A stretch of DNA of 64,000 nt from Piezodorus guildinii. Taxonomy: Eukaryota > Arthropoda > Insecta > Hemiptera > Pentatomidae. The notes under the pieces are model-generated. The model did no database searches, had not been told where the DNA came from, and saw only the letters and a list, made by a program, of their open reading frames with translations. Both the position numbers and the translations under genes were made by a program. The stretch covers positions 10,464,414-10,528,413 of the forward strand of contig CM041294.1 in assembly GCA_023052935.1 (NCBI GenBank). The letters run 5' to 3'. Below, one piece after another: positions 63,893 through 64,000 of this stretch (positions within the stretch are counted from its first letter, which is position 1; each line of letters starts with the position of its first letter).

Positions 63893-64000
63893 CCAACGAT
63901 AATAGTAACAAGAAGACGGTGATATCCGCCGTTTAGTTTTAATGTTACGTTCGATTAAATATGATGTAATTAAATAAATCAGTTATTTTTTAAAATAGAG
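63893..64000. other. Window end, unassigned
   Basis: About 110 bp of AT-rich sequence. Confidence 0.4.

Overview
The window looks like nuclear DNA from a large, AT-rich, repeat-dense arthropod genome, most likely an insect. Support: wall-to-wall decayed transposons of animal types (jockey-like, CR1-like and RTE-like LINEs, mariner transposases, Helitrons, tRNA-derived SINEs, Penelope-like hammerhead elements), long (AT)n microsatellites, no operon-like gene arrays, and two short conserved-looking exons with consensus splice sites. The species cannot be named from the sequence alone.

No complete host gene is present. The best host-gene evidence is two internal exons on the minus strand, at 50225-50301 and 10700-10792, each with a pyrimidine-tract/CAG acceptor and a GTGAGT or GTAAGC donor. 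They may belong to one minus-strand gene with introns of tens of kilobases; a haem-peroxidase identity is only a guess. A CCAAT-rich, GC-richer block at 60680-60820 could be a promoter. Everything else that reads as protein is transposon-derived or unidentified.

Layout. 1-0.5 kb: mariner with an open N-terminal transposase frame. 0.9-3.1 kb: SINE split by a LINE with an 11-bp duplication, and a MITE inside a copy of an abundant non-coding repeat (here family A). 3.15-5.97 kb: a 2.8-kb fold-back element with hAT-type ends, an 8-bp target duplication and arms made of inverted 109-bp tandem arrays. 6-15 kb: jockey-like LINEs, family A, SINEs, an internally deleted mariner and the first exon. 15.4-17.2 kb: RTE-like LINE pieces around a Helitron. 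17.7-21.1 kb: jockey-like LINEs and a 42-bp minisatellite. 21.8-28.7 kb: SINEs, LINE ends, a hammerhead-bearing element with inverted repeats (26176-26973) and a decayed mariner. 29-38.3 kb: jockey-like LINEs, family A copies and two mariners, one nearly full length but internally deleted (37330-38251). 38.5-49.8 kb: SINEs, LINEs of several clades and a LINE with a twin-priming-type inversion. 50.2 kb: exon. 51-60 kb: jockey, family A, Helitron, SINE-B copies and the longest RTE-like remnant. 61.4-64 kb: a second hammerhead-bearing, inverted-repeat-bounded element flanked by LINE fragments.

The main biology is a record of transposition: nested insertions with readable target duplications, non-autonomous families depending on absent autonomous partners, and several strong inverted structures (fold-back element, head-to-head family A pair, hammerhead elements) that would form long RNA hairpins if transcribed.
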